Positions 17,073 through 27,731 of a DNA stretch of 64,000 bases are shown here, in pieces. The notes under the pieces are model-generated. The model ran no database searches and was not told the origin of the DNA. It saw only the letters and a program-made list of their open reading frames with translations. A program made the translations under genes and the position numbers. Position 1 is the stretch's first letter, and every line of letters starts with the position of its first letter. Source of the DNA: Mesobacillus subterraneus (GTDB lineage Bacteria > Bacillota > Bacilli > Bacillales > Cytobacillaceae); assembly GCF_003937825.1 (NCBI RefSeq), contig NZ_RSFW01000003.1, positions 102,597 to 166,596 on the forward strand. The letters run 5' to 3'.

Positions 17073-17317
17073 AACCGTGAATTAAAAGGATGCAACCGTG
17101 AAAAAAACTCTCATAACCGTTAAAAAAATCGAGCCAACCGTGAATAAAATTGTTCTAACCGTAAAAAATTCGTCCAACCGTAGAATTAATCGATTCAACC
17201 GCAGAATTAACAGATCCAACCGTATTAATTCTGGGTTTAACCGTATAATTACTTGAATCAGCCGTAGAATCAAGTGGCCCAACCTCAGAATAAATAGCTC
17301 TTGAACCGTAGAATTCC
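17073..17317. repeat. Repeat array A: 12 degenerate copies, 21-bp period
   Basis: AACCG-type cores start at 17073, 17094, 17115, 17136, 17157, 17176, 17197, 17218, 17239, 17260 (AGCCG), 17281 (AACCTC) and 17304. Nine of eleven intervals are exactly 21 bp, one is 19 and one 23. The consensus is AACCGTNGAATTA followed by about 8 variable bases. It fills the gap between the phosphodiesterase end and the MFS start. An 87-codon minus-strand frame across it reads as 7-residue repeats, an outcome of the 21-bp period rather than evidence for a gene. Confidence 0.85.
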
Positions 17318-17445
17318 CCTTACAGAGCGAATAAGCAGCATACAAGCTTTTAAATAATGGCTAAGAAACATCCCATCTAGTAAGAAACTAAACCGATTGG
17401 TACTATATTTCGCTTTAGAAATGAAAAAGACCTGCTGCCTGAGTT

Positions 17446-18753
17446 TTAAATATCCAAAATTCCTTCTAAAATGCGGCCATCTGTATCTCCGAGATCCAAT
17501 CCGAGCAGGCGGGCGAAAGTTGGTCCTTCGTCAACAAGGTGCATAGAACGGACTTCCATGCCAGGGCGGATGCCTTTTCCGGCTGCGAAGAAAACGGTAT
17601 GGTAGCCTTCTTTCTCAGGGGAGTAGCCATGGCAGGCGAAGGTATATTTTTTTGTTTGGGCATCCTGTTCCGTCACTTCTTCGATGTATTGGCCTTGAAC
17701 TGCCTCGCTAAAATAAAACCCACTTGCAGCTTCAAGCATCCTGAATGCTGTCCCATCAGCTCCTTTGGCGTTCGCTTCCTGGCCAGTGATGACTTTTTCG
17801 ATTCCGTTGAATTCGTCTTGTGCAAGCTCAGTCAGCAGTTCGGATACTGCGTTTTTTGTAACAAGATCGTAAGGGTCTTTTACATAGACATAAGCAGATC
17901 CGTCACAGCTTTTGCAATAGGCTTTCCAGTCAGTCACCTTGCCGGAAGAATTTGTTTGGATAAGTCCTCTTTCTCTAAATAATACGTTCAATTTCACTAC
18001 TTTAGACTCATCAAGTGCACTGTGGTCCCCAAGTATGACGACGGTTGTATCTTCTTCAATCCCAGCCGCCTTGATAGCTTCCATGATGCTGCCTAGCCGC
18101 TGATCGTGGCGGTGAAGGGCAGCAGTGGCTTCTGCTGATGAAAAGCCATACATATGACGCTGGGAATCCAAATCGACAAAGTGAATCAGCATCAACTCAG
18201 GTTTCCTCGTTTTAATGGTTTCCACTGTTGAGGCGAGGACGAAATCATCCAGTTCAGGCTGGCGAAGTCCGTTGCGTAAACGGCCGAATTTTGCGTTCAT
18301 CTCCAGCTGGTAGCCTGGACTGCCATTGAATAGAGAAACAGGAACCTGGTGATGCCAAGGGCGGTTCGCAAAAATTTCGGGCATATTGTAGTCAATCGAT
18401 GATTTTGCCGTAACAGGCCATAGTAGTGCCGCTGTTTTCATTCCGGCCTTTTTCGCTTCATCGTAAAGGGTTGTCCCTTTTATGTGAGAGCGGTGCCAGT
18501 ACCAGTCAGGTGAAATCCTTCCCGGCTGGATGAATGTATTGTTCACAATGCCGTGCTTGTTCGGGAAATTACCGGTCACAATGGTGGCATGGCAAGGATA
18601 GGTGACAGAAGGGTAGATCGTTTCGACCTGGGTACAGTATGAACTTTTTTCTATAAAAGCTTTGAAATTCGGAAGCTCCCTGAGCAATGGGACATCATGC
18701 TCAGAAAGGCAGTCAAATGAAATGACGATTAAGTGGTCTGTCAGTCGAGTCAT
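17446..18753 (-). CDS. Alkaline phosphatase family protein (type I phosphodiesterase/nucleotide pyrophosphatase)
   Basis: 435 aa from ATG 18753, chosen because TTGGAGG lies upstream. The metal-site strings are VISFDCLSEHDV (first Asp), TIYPSVTYPCHATIVTG (the Thr in VTYPCH is the likely nucleophile), HFVDLDSQRHMYG and ILGDHSALDE. No signal peptide, so it is probably cytosolic. It hydrolyses phosphodiester or phosphonate bonds in an unknown substrate. A distant paralogue with a signal peptide lies at 34.0-35.9 kb. Confidence 0.9.
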   Translation of the reverse strand: MTRLTDHLIVISFDCLSEHDVPLLRELPNFKAFIEKSSYCTQVETIYPSVTYPCHATIVTGNFPNKHGIVNNTFIQPGRISPDWYWHRSHIKGTTLYDEAKKAGMKTAALLWPVTAKSSIDYNMPEIFANRPWHHQVPVSLFNGSPGYQLEMNAKFGRLRNGLRQPELDDFVLASTVETIKTRKPELMLIHFVDLDSQRHMYGFSSAEATAALHRHDQRLGSIMEAIKAAGIEEDTTVVILGDHSALDESKVVKLNVLFRERGLIQTNSSGKVTDWKAYCKSCDGSAYVYVKDPYDLVTKNAVSELLTELAQDEFNGIEKVITGQEANAKGADGTAFRMLEAASGFYFSEAVQGQYIEEVTEQDAQTKKYTFACHGYSPEKEGYHTVFFAAGKGIRPGMEVRSMHLVDEGPTFARLLGLDLGDTDGRILEGILDI

Positions 18754-18907
18754 AGCAGCCTCCAAATGATGTTTATAGTATAAATATAGCAGAATATAAT
18801 GGAAAAAATAGCGAGAATTAGCAGGAGTCCTTTCAATTTTACCGAAATGGAATAAGGTAGGGATCTGCTGGTAGTAGAATGCAACTCAAAAAAAGGAGGG
18901 GGATAGG

Positions 18908-19444
18908 GTGGAATTGATTGAGAAAGCATTGCAAATCGCGGCTGCCGCCCATGAAGGACAGTACCGGAAAAATACAAAAATCCCTTATATCGCACATCCC
19001 GTCGCGGTAGGGATGATCCTCCAAAAAGCTGGTTACTCCGATGACTTGGTCGCAGCAGGAATTCTTCATGACACCGTCGAGGATACCGGTTTGACGATGG
19101 AGGATATAGAGCGGGAATTTGGAAGAAACATTGCTGAAATCGTCGCCGGCTGCTCAGAGCCGGATAAATCGCTGTCATGGGAAGATCGGAAGGAACATAC
19201 AATCGAATTTTTAAGGAACGCACCTGAGGAAATCCGTGTGGTCGCATGTGCGGATAAGCTGCATAATATAAGGTCCATTCGCCTGGATATCGAGCAAAAC
19301 GGTGAGGAAGTCTGGAGCAGGTTCAAGCGAGGACGGGAACAGCAGGAATGGTATTACCGAAATGTCATTGAGAGTTTAAGTTACAAAGGGGAATTTCCGC
19401 TGCTGGAACAGCTAAAAGCAGAAGTTGAGCAATTATTTAAGTGA
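18908..19444 (+). CDS. HD domain hydrolase, RelA/SpoT-like small alarmone hydrolase
   Basis: 178 aa from GTG 18908 behind AAAGGAGGGGG. It carries the complete HD hydrolase signature of the RelA/SpoT hydrolase domain: AHPVAVGMIL near residue 35, GILHDTVEDT near 55 (HD pair), and ADKLHNIRSI near 115. There is no synthetase domain, so it may degrade (p)ppGpp as MESH1-like proteins do; other phosphohydrolase substrates are possible. Confidence 0.85.
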   Translation: MELIEKALQIAAAAHEGQYRKNTKIPYIAHPVAVGMILQKAGYSDDLVAAGILHDTVEDTGLTMEDIEREFGRNIAEIVAGCSEPDKSLSWEDRKEHTIEFLRNAPEEIRVVACADKLHNIRSIRLDIEQNGEEVWSRFKRGREQQEWYYRNVIESLSYKGEFPLLEQLKAEVEQLFK

Positions 19445-19492
19445 TACTGGAGAAACTCATACATTTAATCCAATAGAGGAGGAATCTTTCTT

Positions 19493-19876
19493 TTGACAAT
19501 TAAAACCACTCCAATAACAAACAAAGTTAACAATGTCTTCATCCACGTCAGCGATCTGAAAAAATCAGTACAATGGTATTGCGATTTGCTTGGAATTCCA
19601 TTCAACGCTGATGAAATAGAGTCTCCGGTGTACAACATTCCTGTTAACTCTGCTACTGGACTCACCCTTGATGACCATACATTTGATCCTGGGTTTAAAC
19701 TGCACCCATCAGGGCATGTTTTGTTCAACTTCTTCGCTGAGGACATTGATGCAGCTTATGATTTTATAAAATCAAATGAAATAAAAGTCGTAAGAGACCT
19801 GGAGCGAATTGGTGATTTTGCTTATTTTAACTTTAGTGATCCGGATGGGAATGTTTTAATGATTTGCAATTGTTAA
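19493..19876 (+). CDS. VOC family protein
   Basis: 127 aa from TTG 19493 with GAGGAGG upstream. Two beta-alpha-beta-beta-beta units: NNVFIHVSDLKKSVQWYCDL at the start and FNFSDPDGNVLMICNC at the end. Family-level function only (metal-dependent glyoxalase, dioxygenase or resistance-type fold). Confidence 0.8.
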   Translation: MTIKTTPITNKVNNVFIHVSDLKKSVQWYCDLLGIPFNADEIESPVYNIPVNSATGLTLDDHTFDPGFKLHPSGHVLFNFFAEDIDAAYDFIKSNEIKVVRDLERIGDFAYFNFSDPDGNVLMICNC

Positions 19877-19900
19877 TGGGAATTGAGTCTTAGTTAACAC

Positions 19901-19931
19901 AAAATCCTGACAATCAACGTCAGGATTTTGT
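19901..19931. terminator. Bidirectional terminator between the VOC gene and the STAS gene
   Basis: Perfect 11-bp stem AAAATCCTGAC (19901-19911) with GTCAGGATTTT (19919-19929). It overlaps the last codons of the minus-strand STAS gene. Confidence 0.85.
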
Positions 19932-20744
19932 GTTTTGCATTTTTTTTACCGCAAGATGCAAGCTGGAGAATATCGGAATCTCCTTCATATTGATGCCTAA
20001 ATGGACCATTGTGACGGCTATTTCGGGGCGGATTCCGGTGAAGATGGTTTTTATGCCGGTTAAGTTTAACGCATCACTGACCTTGAATAACCGGGAAGCT
20101 ACCATCGTATCTATGACAGGTACGCCAGACAGGTCAATTATGACGTGGCTGAGACCTAATTGATTGACTTTGGTTAACGCTGATTCCATTATTTCCTGGG
20201 CTCTCTTTGTATCAATATCTCCGATCAGAGGGAGGACTCCTATTTCTTCGGTGATTTTTATAACAGGAATTGACAGCTCGAGGTTCAACGCTTCAAGAGC
20301 ATTGTACCGTTTACTATAGCGGCTTGTATAGGAGATGCTAAGCCAATAGATGGCACGGTCGACAACGAAATTGAATCGGGATATCACTCCGTAAAAATCA
20401 TCAAAGGAAAGTTTGAATTGATCAGCCTGATTTTTTATGATTGATCCGATTTTGTCTCGATATGTCCTGACTTCGTCTATTGCAATGTCCAGCGGGAGGT
20501 CCAAGTTGATTAAAAAATTTACGGCCTCATCGCCCCAGTCCTTAAGGATGCTGAATGAGGTATCGAGGTTGTCTATTATGGAATAAGCATATATTTCAAC
20601 GAGATTATGTCTCCATTTATATAGGTTTTCCTGTACCTGGGGTGTGTATTGGTTAGGGGTTTCAGTCGTTCTGGTATCCACTAAGGATTTTTTTGACAAA
20701 AGAATTTGTTCGGAAATAATTTTTGCTTTAGTAGGATCAATCAT
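19920..20744 (-). CDS. RsbR-like protein with C-terminal STAS domain
   Basis: 274 aa from ATG 20744 (AAGG 7 nt upstream); an in-frame ATG at 20780 is the alternative. The N-terminal part (about 1-150) is helical, like the non-heme globin-like sensor domains of RsbR proteins. The C-terminal STAS domain (about 160-274) has IPVIKITEEIGVLPLIGDID and HVIIDLSGVPVIDTMVA, the segment holding the phosphorylatable Thr/Ser. RsbR proteins build the stressosome that controls sigma-B. No stressosome partners are adjacent. Confidence 0.9.
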   Translation of the reverse strand: MIDPTKAKIISEQILLSKKSLVDTRTTETPNQYTPQVQENLYKWRHNLVEIYAYSIIDNLDTSFSILKDWGDEAVNFLINLDLPLDIAIDEVRTYRDKIGSIIKNQADQFKLSFDDFYGVISRFNFVVDRAIYWLSISYTSRYSKRYNALEALNLELSIPVIKITEEIGVLPLIGDIDTKRAQEIMESALTKVNQLGLSHVIIDLSGVPVIDTMVASRLFKVSDALNLTGIKTIFTGIRPEIAVTMVHLGINMKEIPIFSSLHLAVKKMQNTKS

Positions 20745-20899
20745 TTTTTGGCCTTGCCCTCCCTCAATATTATCTATCAAATTATAGCACAGTGAACTGG
20801 TTCGACAGTAATCTGAAGGTCCTTGATGGAGGATATTCCCAGACTAGATAACGTTAGAGGGGGGTAAAGAAAGATAATTCCGAAAAGGGGTGAAAGATC

Positions 20900-21115
20900 A
20901 TGACGAAAGTAAAAATGTCTAAAGAAGAGCTATTTGAACAGATTAAAAATAGTGATGGCAACTTGAAGATTTCGTCAGTGTCCTCGGTTGAAGAGGGAGA
21001 AGAAGTAATCGCCCTGGCTAAGCACCTTGAACACGATGGAAAAATTGTCCTCCTGGAGTACTGCCTGGACAAGAAACCACTTTCCGTATCATTAAAAACC
21101 AAAATTCCTGATTAA
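20900..21115 (+). CDS. Small soluble protein of unknown function
   Basis: 71 aa from ATG 20900 behind GGGGTGA. Mixed charged sequence (MSKEELFEQIKNSDGNLKI), no signal peptide or helix-rich membrane segment. It ends just before a strong terminator. Family not recognised. Confidence 0.65.
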   Translation: MTKVKMSKEELFEQIKNSDGNLKISSVSSVEEGEEVIALAKHLEHDGKIVLLEYCLDKKPLSVSLKTKIPD

Positions 21116-21125
21116 TTTATATATG

Positions 21126-21160
21126 GCGGACCGCTTTATTATTGGCGGTCCGCTTTTTTA
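21126..21160 (+). terminator. Terminator after the 71-aa gene
   Basis: GCGGACCGC with GCGGTCCGC, 9-bp perfect GC-rich stem, followed by TTTTTT. Confidence 0.9.
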
Positions 21161-21208
21161 TTCCCCTGAAATAATAATTGCTAGTAGTAAAGCATGAAAA
21201 AAGACGAG

Positions 21209-21273
21209 GAAAACGTTTTCTTTTGAAGATTCTAAAAATTTTAATTGACTGAATAATATAACTATATTATTAT
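21209..21273 (+). promoter_or_regulatory. Promoter with upstream cre-like palindrome
   Basis: A sigma-A-like promoter is seen as TTGACT (21245-21250), 17 bp, TATTAT (21268-21273). Twenty-five bp upstream of the -35 is the perfect palindrome GAAAACGTTTTC (21209-21220), whose core resembles a CcpA cre site but mismatches at both outer positions. It would serve the permease and amidohydrolase operon. Confidence 0.45.
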
Positions 21274-21339
21274 TGCCCTTATAACTTTTCTTTCGTAAGA
21301 CGAAGCGTTGAAGCGGAAGAGAAAATGGGGGGATTCATG

Positions 21340-22527
21340 ATGTCACAGATGTTAGCATTGGTTATTGTTGTATTTATTCTACTAGTAGGTGATTTAGTCG
21401 CTGTAAGGACAAAAGCATGGGTTCCGTCCATGTTCGTCTCAGCTGTCCTGTTCCTGATCGGCTACTGGACATTCTTTCCGAAAGAAATTGTCGCGCTTGC
21501 TGGTGTTCCTTCAGCGGTAGCGGTAATGATGATGTACTTGCTGATCACAAACATGGGTACACTGCTTTCAATCCAGGAATTGAAAAATCAGTGGAAAACC
21601 ATCGTGATTGCTTTATCAGGTGTATTAGGAATCGTCGCCGTGCTGTTGAGTCTCGGGACTTTGATTTTCGGTTTCCAAACGATGGTTGTTGCAGTACCGC
21701 CACTGGTTGGGGGAGTCGTTTCCGCTCTCATCATGTCTGAAGGCGCAAGTCAGGCTGGTCTGGCATCTCTGTCTGTTTTCGCAATCGTCATCTATGTCAT
21801 GCAGGGCTTTGCGGGTTACCCGTTGACTTCACTCGTTCTGAAAAAAGAAGGCAAGAGACTTTTGAAACAGTATCGTGAGGGTAGCCTTGCAGCGGCAGAA
21901 GTTGCTGCGACTGCAGAAGCTGCACCACCTGTTGAATTAAAACTATTTAAAAACATGCCAGAAAAATATAATACCGAATTCTTTAAGTTTTTCAGATTGG
22001 CGCTGGTTGCTTACCTGGCATACTTAACTTCCACTTTATTAGCGCCAGTTGTCTCGGTCAGCCCATTCGTTCTTGCCCTGTTATTCGGTGTCATCGCGAC
22101 TAGCGCCGGCTTCCTTGAAAAACAGGTGCTGCAAAAAGCAAACGGATTTGGGATTGCAATCCTTGTGTTGATGCTCTTCATTTTCGATGGATTGAAGCAG
22201 GCCACGCCTGGTATGCTGCTGGAAATCCTCGTTCCGCTGATCGGCGCCATTGTCCTTGGGCTGGTTGGTATGTATGTGTTCTCCTTCATTGCAGGAAAAC
22301 TGTTAAAAGTCAGCAAGGAAATGGCATTTGCGGTGTCTTTGACGGCACTGTACGGCTTTCCGGCAGATTACATCATCACAAATGAAGTCATCAACTCTTT
22401 GACAGAGGATGAAAAAGAACGAGAAGCATTGACGAGCCATATGCTTCCGCCAATGCTTGTCGGCGGCTTCGTGACGGTCACCATCGTATCGGTTGTTCTC
22501 GCCGGCATTTTCGTTGGATTCTTGTAA
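21340..22527 (+). CDS. Polytopic membrane protein, probable carrier
   Basis: 395 aa from ATG 21340 (GGGGGG 7 nt upstream; an ATG at 21337 is equally possible). About ten transmembrane helices in two halves joined by a hydrophilic, Ala/Glu-rich loop near residues 180-205. The layout (VGGVVSALIMSEGASQAG in the first half, YGFPADYIITNEVI near the end) recalls GltS-type sodium/amino acid carriers, but I cannot assign the family. It is followed by two M20 amidohydrolase genes, so it may import or export their N-acyl or N-carbamoyl substrate. Confidence 0.75.
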   Translation: MSQMLALVIVVFILLVGDLVAVRTKAWVPSMFVSAVLFLIGYWTFFPKEIVALAGVPSAVAVMMMYLLITNMGTLLSIQELKNQWKTIVIALSGVLGIVAVLLSLGTLIFGFQTMVVAVPPLVGGVVSALIMSEGASQAGLASLSVFAIVIYVMQGFAGYPLTSLVLKKEGKRLLKQYREGSLAAAEVAATAEAAPPVELKLFKNMPEKYNTEFFKFFRLALVAYLAYLTSTLLAPVVSVSPFVLALLFGVIATSAGFLEKQVLQKANGFGIAILVLMLFIFDGLKQATPGMLLEILVPLIGAIVLGLVGMYVFSFIAGKLLKVSKEMAFAVSLTALYGFPADYIITNEVINSLTEDEKEREALTSHMLPPMLVGGFVTVTIVSVVLAGIFVGFL

Positions 22528-22545
22528 AAGAAGGAGGCTATAAAA

Positions 22546-23775
22546 TTGCTAGAATTAAAAGAGCGTATCGAACAGCACATTGATCAAATAAGTGAGTATA
22601 CCGCAACTCCCGGAAGAGGAACGACACGGCTAACCTATAGCCAGGAGGATTTGCAGGCTCGCCAGTATATAAAAAAGAAGATGAATGAATATGGACTTCA
22701 GGTTCGTGAAGATGGCTTCGGGAATATCTTTGGCAAGCTGGAAGGCACATTAAAAGATGCACCAAGCGTTTTGATTGGATCACACTTTGACTCTGTACCC
22801 CACGGCGGCTCCTACGACGGGCCCGCCGGGGTGGTGGCTGCACTCGAGGTGGCCGGACTTTTTGCCAAACATAACGTCACACCTAAATATCCATTGGAGA
22901 TCGTTGCATTAGTGGAAGAAGAAGGCGCCAGATTTGGTGGAGGATTGCTGGGGTCCAGAGGGATGGTTGGGCTCCTGAGTGAAGAAGATTTTAATAGCTT
23001 AGCAGATAAAGACGGCATTTCAACTGTAGAAGCGATGCGGAAGATCGGTCTCGATCCATCGCTTCCGAAGCAAAGAGATCCAGGGACAATGAAAGCTTTT
23101 CTGGAGTTACATATTGAACAAGGTCCTATTTTAGAAGAAAAGAAGATTCCAATCGGAGTTGTCGAAGCAATTGTCGGTTTGACTCAGCTGGAAGTGAATG
23201 TGAAGGGACAGGCAGGCCATGCGGGCACAACTCCAATGGACCGCCGGGCAGACGCACTGGTGGCCGCATCAAACATGATTGGTCAGCTGCCCGGACTTGC
23301 GGCTGAGGAAGGGAAAGGCACTGTCATTACGGTTGGACGCCTGAATGTTTTTCCGAATGGTGCCAATGTCATACCGGATGAAGTCGTTTTTTCAGTGGAT
23401 ATCCGGTCAGGAGAAGAAGAGCATGTCCTGAATGCAATCGAAAAAACGAAGGCACTGATTCAATCTTTTAGTGGAAATGGAATTCAATCCTCAATCGAAC
23501 AGCTGCTCTATATCCAGCCGAAGGAATTGAATGCAGGCATCCGCACTCTTTTAAAAGAAAAAAGCGAAGCGCTTGAAATTCCTTATTGTTCAATTAACAG
23601 CGGCGCAGGACATGATGCGATGGTCCTCTCAGATTACACAGAGGCAGGGATGCTGTTCATCCCAAGCAAAAATGGACTGAGCCATTGTCCGGAGGAATGG
23701 TCCGATTCAGAAGATATTGCCAGGGCTGTGCGGATTTTTTACGAAACAGCTTTGCAGTTAACGGAGGCGGAATAA
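22546..23775 (+). CDS. M20 family Zn-dependent amidohydrolase (N-carbamoyl-L-amino acid hydrolase/allantoate amidohydrolase type)
   Basis: 409 aa from TTG 22546 behind AAGGAGG. Metal-binding blocks are GSHFDSVPHGGSYDG (His, Asp), EEEGARFGGG (Glu pair), ELHIEQGP (His) and the C-terminal SGAGHDAM (last His). GHAGTTPMDRR marks the dimerisation lid. These are hallmarks of the HyuC/AllC/AmaB group, which removes carbamoyl or ureido groups. The stop overlaps the next start as TAATG. Confidence 0.92.
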   Translation: MLELKERIEQHIDQISEYTATPGRGTTRLTYSQEDLQARQYIKKKMNEYGLQVREDGFGNIFGKLEGTLKDAPSVLIGSHFDSVPHGGSYDGPAGVVAALEVAGLFAKHNVTPKYPLEIVALVEEEGARFGGGLLGSRGMVGLLSEEDFNSLADKDGISTVEAMRKIGLDPSLPKQRDPGTMKAFLELHIEQGPILEEKKIPIGVVEAIVGLTQLEVNVKGQAGHAGTTPMDRRADALVAASNMIGQLPGLAAEEGKGTVITVGRLNVFPNGANVIPDEVVFSVDIRSGEEEHVLNAIEKTKALIQSFSGNGIQSSIEQLLYIQPKELNAGIRTLLKEKSEALEIPYCSINSGAGHDAMVLSDYTEAGMLFIPSKNGLSHCPEEWSDSEDIARAVRIFYETALQLTEAE

Positions 23776-24953
23776 TGATCAATCGAACTTTAAAACAAGC
23801 TTTTAATGAGTATAAGGATGAATTGACCGAGCTGAGGAGGAAGCTGCACAGCGAGCCAGAACTGAGCTGGGAGGAATACAAAACAACCGATTTTGTCTGC
23901 GAATACCTCGATGAGCTGGGAATTTCCTATAAACGGACAGAACCTACCGGCGTCATTGCCGAGATCAAAGGCGGTAAGCCGGGCAAGACGGTCGCGTTGA
24001 GGGGAGATATGGACGCACTTTCGGTGGAAGAGCTGAACAAAGATTTGCCATATGCTTCGACAGAGGAAGGCAAGATGCACGCATGCGGCCATGACGCCCA
24101 CACTGCGATGCTGCTGGTTGCTGCGAAGGCACTGAATGAAATCAAGGAAGAGCTTCCGGGGAATGTTCGATTATTGTTCCAGCCTGCTGAGGAAGTAGCA
24201 GAAGGGGCAAAAGCTTTGGTTGAACAAGGTGCCGTAGTGGGAGTCGACAACGTTTTTGGGATCCACATCTGGTCACAGATGCCGACTCATAAGGTCAGCT
24301 GCACGCCAGGACCTTCTTTTGCATCAGCTGACTTATTCAAGGTCACTTTTAAAGGGAAAGGCGGGCATGGTGCCATTCCTCAAGCTTGTATAGACGCCGC
24401 GATTGTCGCCTCGTCCTTTGTGATGAATGTGCAGTCCGTTGTGTCGAGGACAATCGACCCTCAACAGGGAGCCGTTCTGACAGTCGGTAAAATGGTCGTA
24501 GGAACCCGATTCAATGTCATTGCCGAAAATGCAGTGATCGATGGGACGGTACGTTGCTTTGATCCGGCAACCCGTGATCATATTGAAGCGCAGCTCACTC
24601 ATTATGCAGAGAGTGTTGCGGCGATCTATGGAGCGACAGCTAAAGTGGATTACATTCGTGGAACACAGGCTGTCATCAATGATGAAGTCAGCGCGAAGCT
24701 TGTCCAGCAGGTAGCCGCAGAAGCGTTCGGCGAGGATGTCGTATATCATGAAAAGCCGACAATGGGCGGAGAGGATTTCAGCTTCTATCTTGATGAAGTA
24801 CCTGGAAGTTTTGCACTTGTAGGCAGCGGGAATCCGGAGAAAGATACAGAATGGGCCCACCATCATGGGAAATTCAACATCGACGAGGATGCACTGGCGA
24901 CAGGGGCAGAGCTTTACGCCCAGTATGCATGGGCTTACTTGAATCAAAAATAA
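23775..24953 (+). CDS. M20D amidohydrolase (N-acyl-L-amino acid/hippurate hydrolase type)
   Basis: 392 aa from ATG 23775 (SD GGAGG in the preceding gene). Blocks: RRKLHSEPELSWEE near residue 20, LRGDMDALSVEE, HACGHDAHTAMLL (metal Cys and His), FQPAEEVAEGAKAL and GGEDFSFY. This is the M20D subfamily that cleaves N-acyl amino acids, including indole-acetyl and hippurate-type amides. Together with the carrier and HyuC-like enzyme it likely forms a scavenging pathway. Confidence 0.93.
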   Translation: MINRTLKQAFNEYKDELTELRRKLHSEPELSWEEYKTTDFVCEYLDELGISYKRTEPTGVIAEIKGGKPGKTVALRGDMDALSVEELNKDLPYASTEEGKMHACGHDAHTAMLLVAAKALNEIKEELPGNVRLLFQPAEEVAEGAKALVEQGAVVGVDNVFGIHIWSQMPTHKVSCTPGPSFASADLFKVTFKGKGGHGAIPQACIDAAIVASSFVMNVQSVVSRTIDPQQGAVLTVGKMVVGTRFNVIAENAVIDGTVRCFDPATRDHIEAQLTHYAESVAAIYGATAKVDYIRGTQAVINDEVSAKLVQQVAAEAFGEDVVYHEKPTMGGEDFSFYLDEVPGSFALVGSGNPEKDTEWAHHHGKFNIDEDALATGAELYAQYAWAYLNQK

Positions 24954-24961
24954 AAAAAGTG

Positions 24962-24990
24962 GAGAACCCTGGCGCGGTTCTTTACTTTTC
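24962..24990. terminator. Probable terminator between amidohydrolase operon and the converging small gene
   Basis: AGAACC with GGTTCT around a 7-nt loop, followed by TTTACTTTTC. The stem is short, so confidence is moderate. Confidence 0.45.
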
Positions 24991-24991
24991 A

Positions 24992-25210
24992 TTACCTCTT
25001 CTTCTTTTTGCCAGGATCGGCAGCCACTGTTGGCTTTTGTTTTGCCTCAAGTGTAACCTGCACATGATATGTCTTCTCATCAACAGCCGTCACACTGGCA
25101 ACCTTCGCCTTACGACCCTTGATTTTCAGGTCCTCTCCAACCGCAGGAACCTGCTGGCGAAACTGATTCAACAACGCAATTCTGTTTTCAAAAAAATGAA
25201 CAACAAACAT
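24992..25210 (-). CDS. Small basic protein of unknown function
   Basis: 72 aa from ATG 25210 with SD GGTGAT 5 nt upstream. Residues 20-55 look like a small beta barrel (VPAVGEDLKIKGRKAKVASV, YHVQVTLEA) and the C-terminus is very basic (PGKKKKR), which may suggest nucleic acid binding. No family recognised. Confidence 0.65.
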   Translation of the reverse strand: MFVVHFFENRIALLNQFRQQVPAVGEDLKIKGRKAKVASVTAVDEKTYHVQVTLEAKQKPTVAADPGKKKKR

Positions 25211-25445
25211 TCCCCATCACCCAATTTCTATAGTATTCGCTTTCCTATCACTAACATATTGACGTGATGCTAGGTTTAGAACTTATTAATAGAAGCAATG
25301 AGAAAGATTTTAGTAGGATTGATTTTTTTTAAAAAGGGAAGAATTTGTAAGGAGGACATGCATTGGCTGAAAGCTAGGTTTAGGTTTGAAGTAAGCAAAA
25401 AACTAATGTGGTGAAAAGTGAGACAAGGATGGCAGGATTAGCATG

Positions 25446-27139
<1,694 letters not shown>

Positions 27140-27147
27140 ATTTCATG

Positions 27148-27175
27148 GAGGGCTGAATTTTCAGCTCTCTTTTTC
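27148..27175 (+). terminator. Terminator after the GH1 gene
   Basis: GAGGGCTGA (27148-27156) with TCAGCTCTC (27161-27169), one G-T pair, followed by TTTTTC. Confidence 0.85.
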
Positions 27176-27252
27176 TTGGAAGAATAGGAAGGAGTTTGGA
27201 GTATTTACGTGGAAAATAAGAATGACCAACAAAAGGGAATGGAGTGATAACG

Positions 27253-27633
27253 ATGATTGATCAAATCGGTCAAATCATGCTTTACGTTCATAACCAGGAT
27301 GAAGCAGTGAAGTTTTGGACTGAAACATTGGGATTCCGTGTAATTGCTGAAGAAGATAATCAACAGGGGATGCGATGGATTGAAATCGCACCGAAAACTG
27401 ATTCTGAGACCAGGATCATCCTCCATAACAAAGAATGGGTTGGAAAAATGTCCCAGGGTCTGAATCTGGGTACACCTTCATTAATGTTTTTCACTAAAAA
27501 CCTTGAAGAGTTTCGTAGTGAACTCGTAGAAAAGGGTGTGAAAGTTGGCGAGATTGTCGAAATGCCTTCAGGAAAGGTTTTTAATTTTGCTGATAATGAA
27601 GAACAATACTTCGCTGTGATGGAAAGAAAGTAA
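27253..27633 (+). CDS. VOC family protein
   Basis: 126 aa from ATG 27253; GGAGTG sits at proper spacing, whereas an in-frame GTG at 27244 overlaps that SD. Two VOC modules (QIMLYVHNQDEAVKFWTETL and LEEFRSELVEKGVKVGEI). The end NFADNEEQYFAVME holds the typical last strand. Substrate unknown. Confidence 0.85.
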   Translation: MIDQIGQIMLYVHNQDEAVKFWTETLGFRVIAEEDNQQGMRWIEIAPKTDSETRIILHNKEWVGKMSQGLNLGTPSLMFFTKNLEEFRSELVEKGVKVGEIVEMPSGKVFNFADNEEQYFAVMERK

Positions 27634-27731
27634 AGATTGTTAAGTAGTTTTTAATGCGGTGCTTCTTAGTGAGGGACCGCTTATTTCCTTTTTGCAAGGA
27701 TGTTTATTTGCTGTGGAAAGGAGGAGAAGCA

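Noticed and set aside
17082..17345. 87-codon minus-strand ORF over array A
   Set aside because: It is open because the repeat period is a multiple of three; no SD and a monotonous 7-residue repeat.
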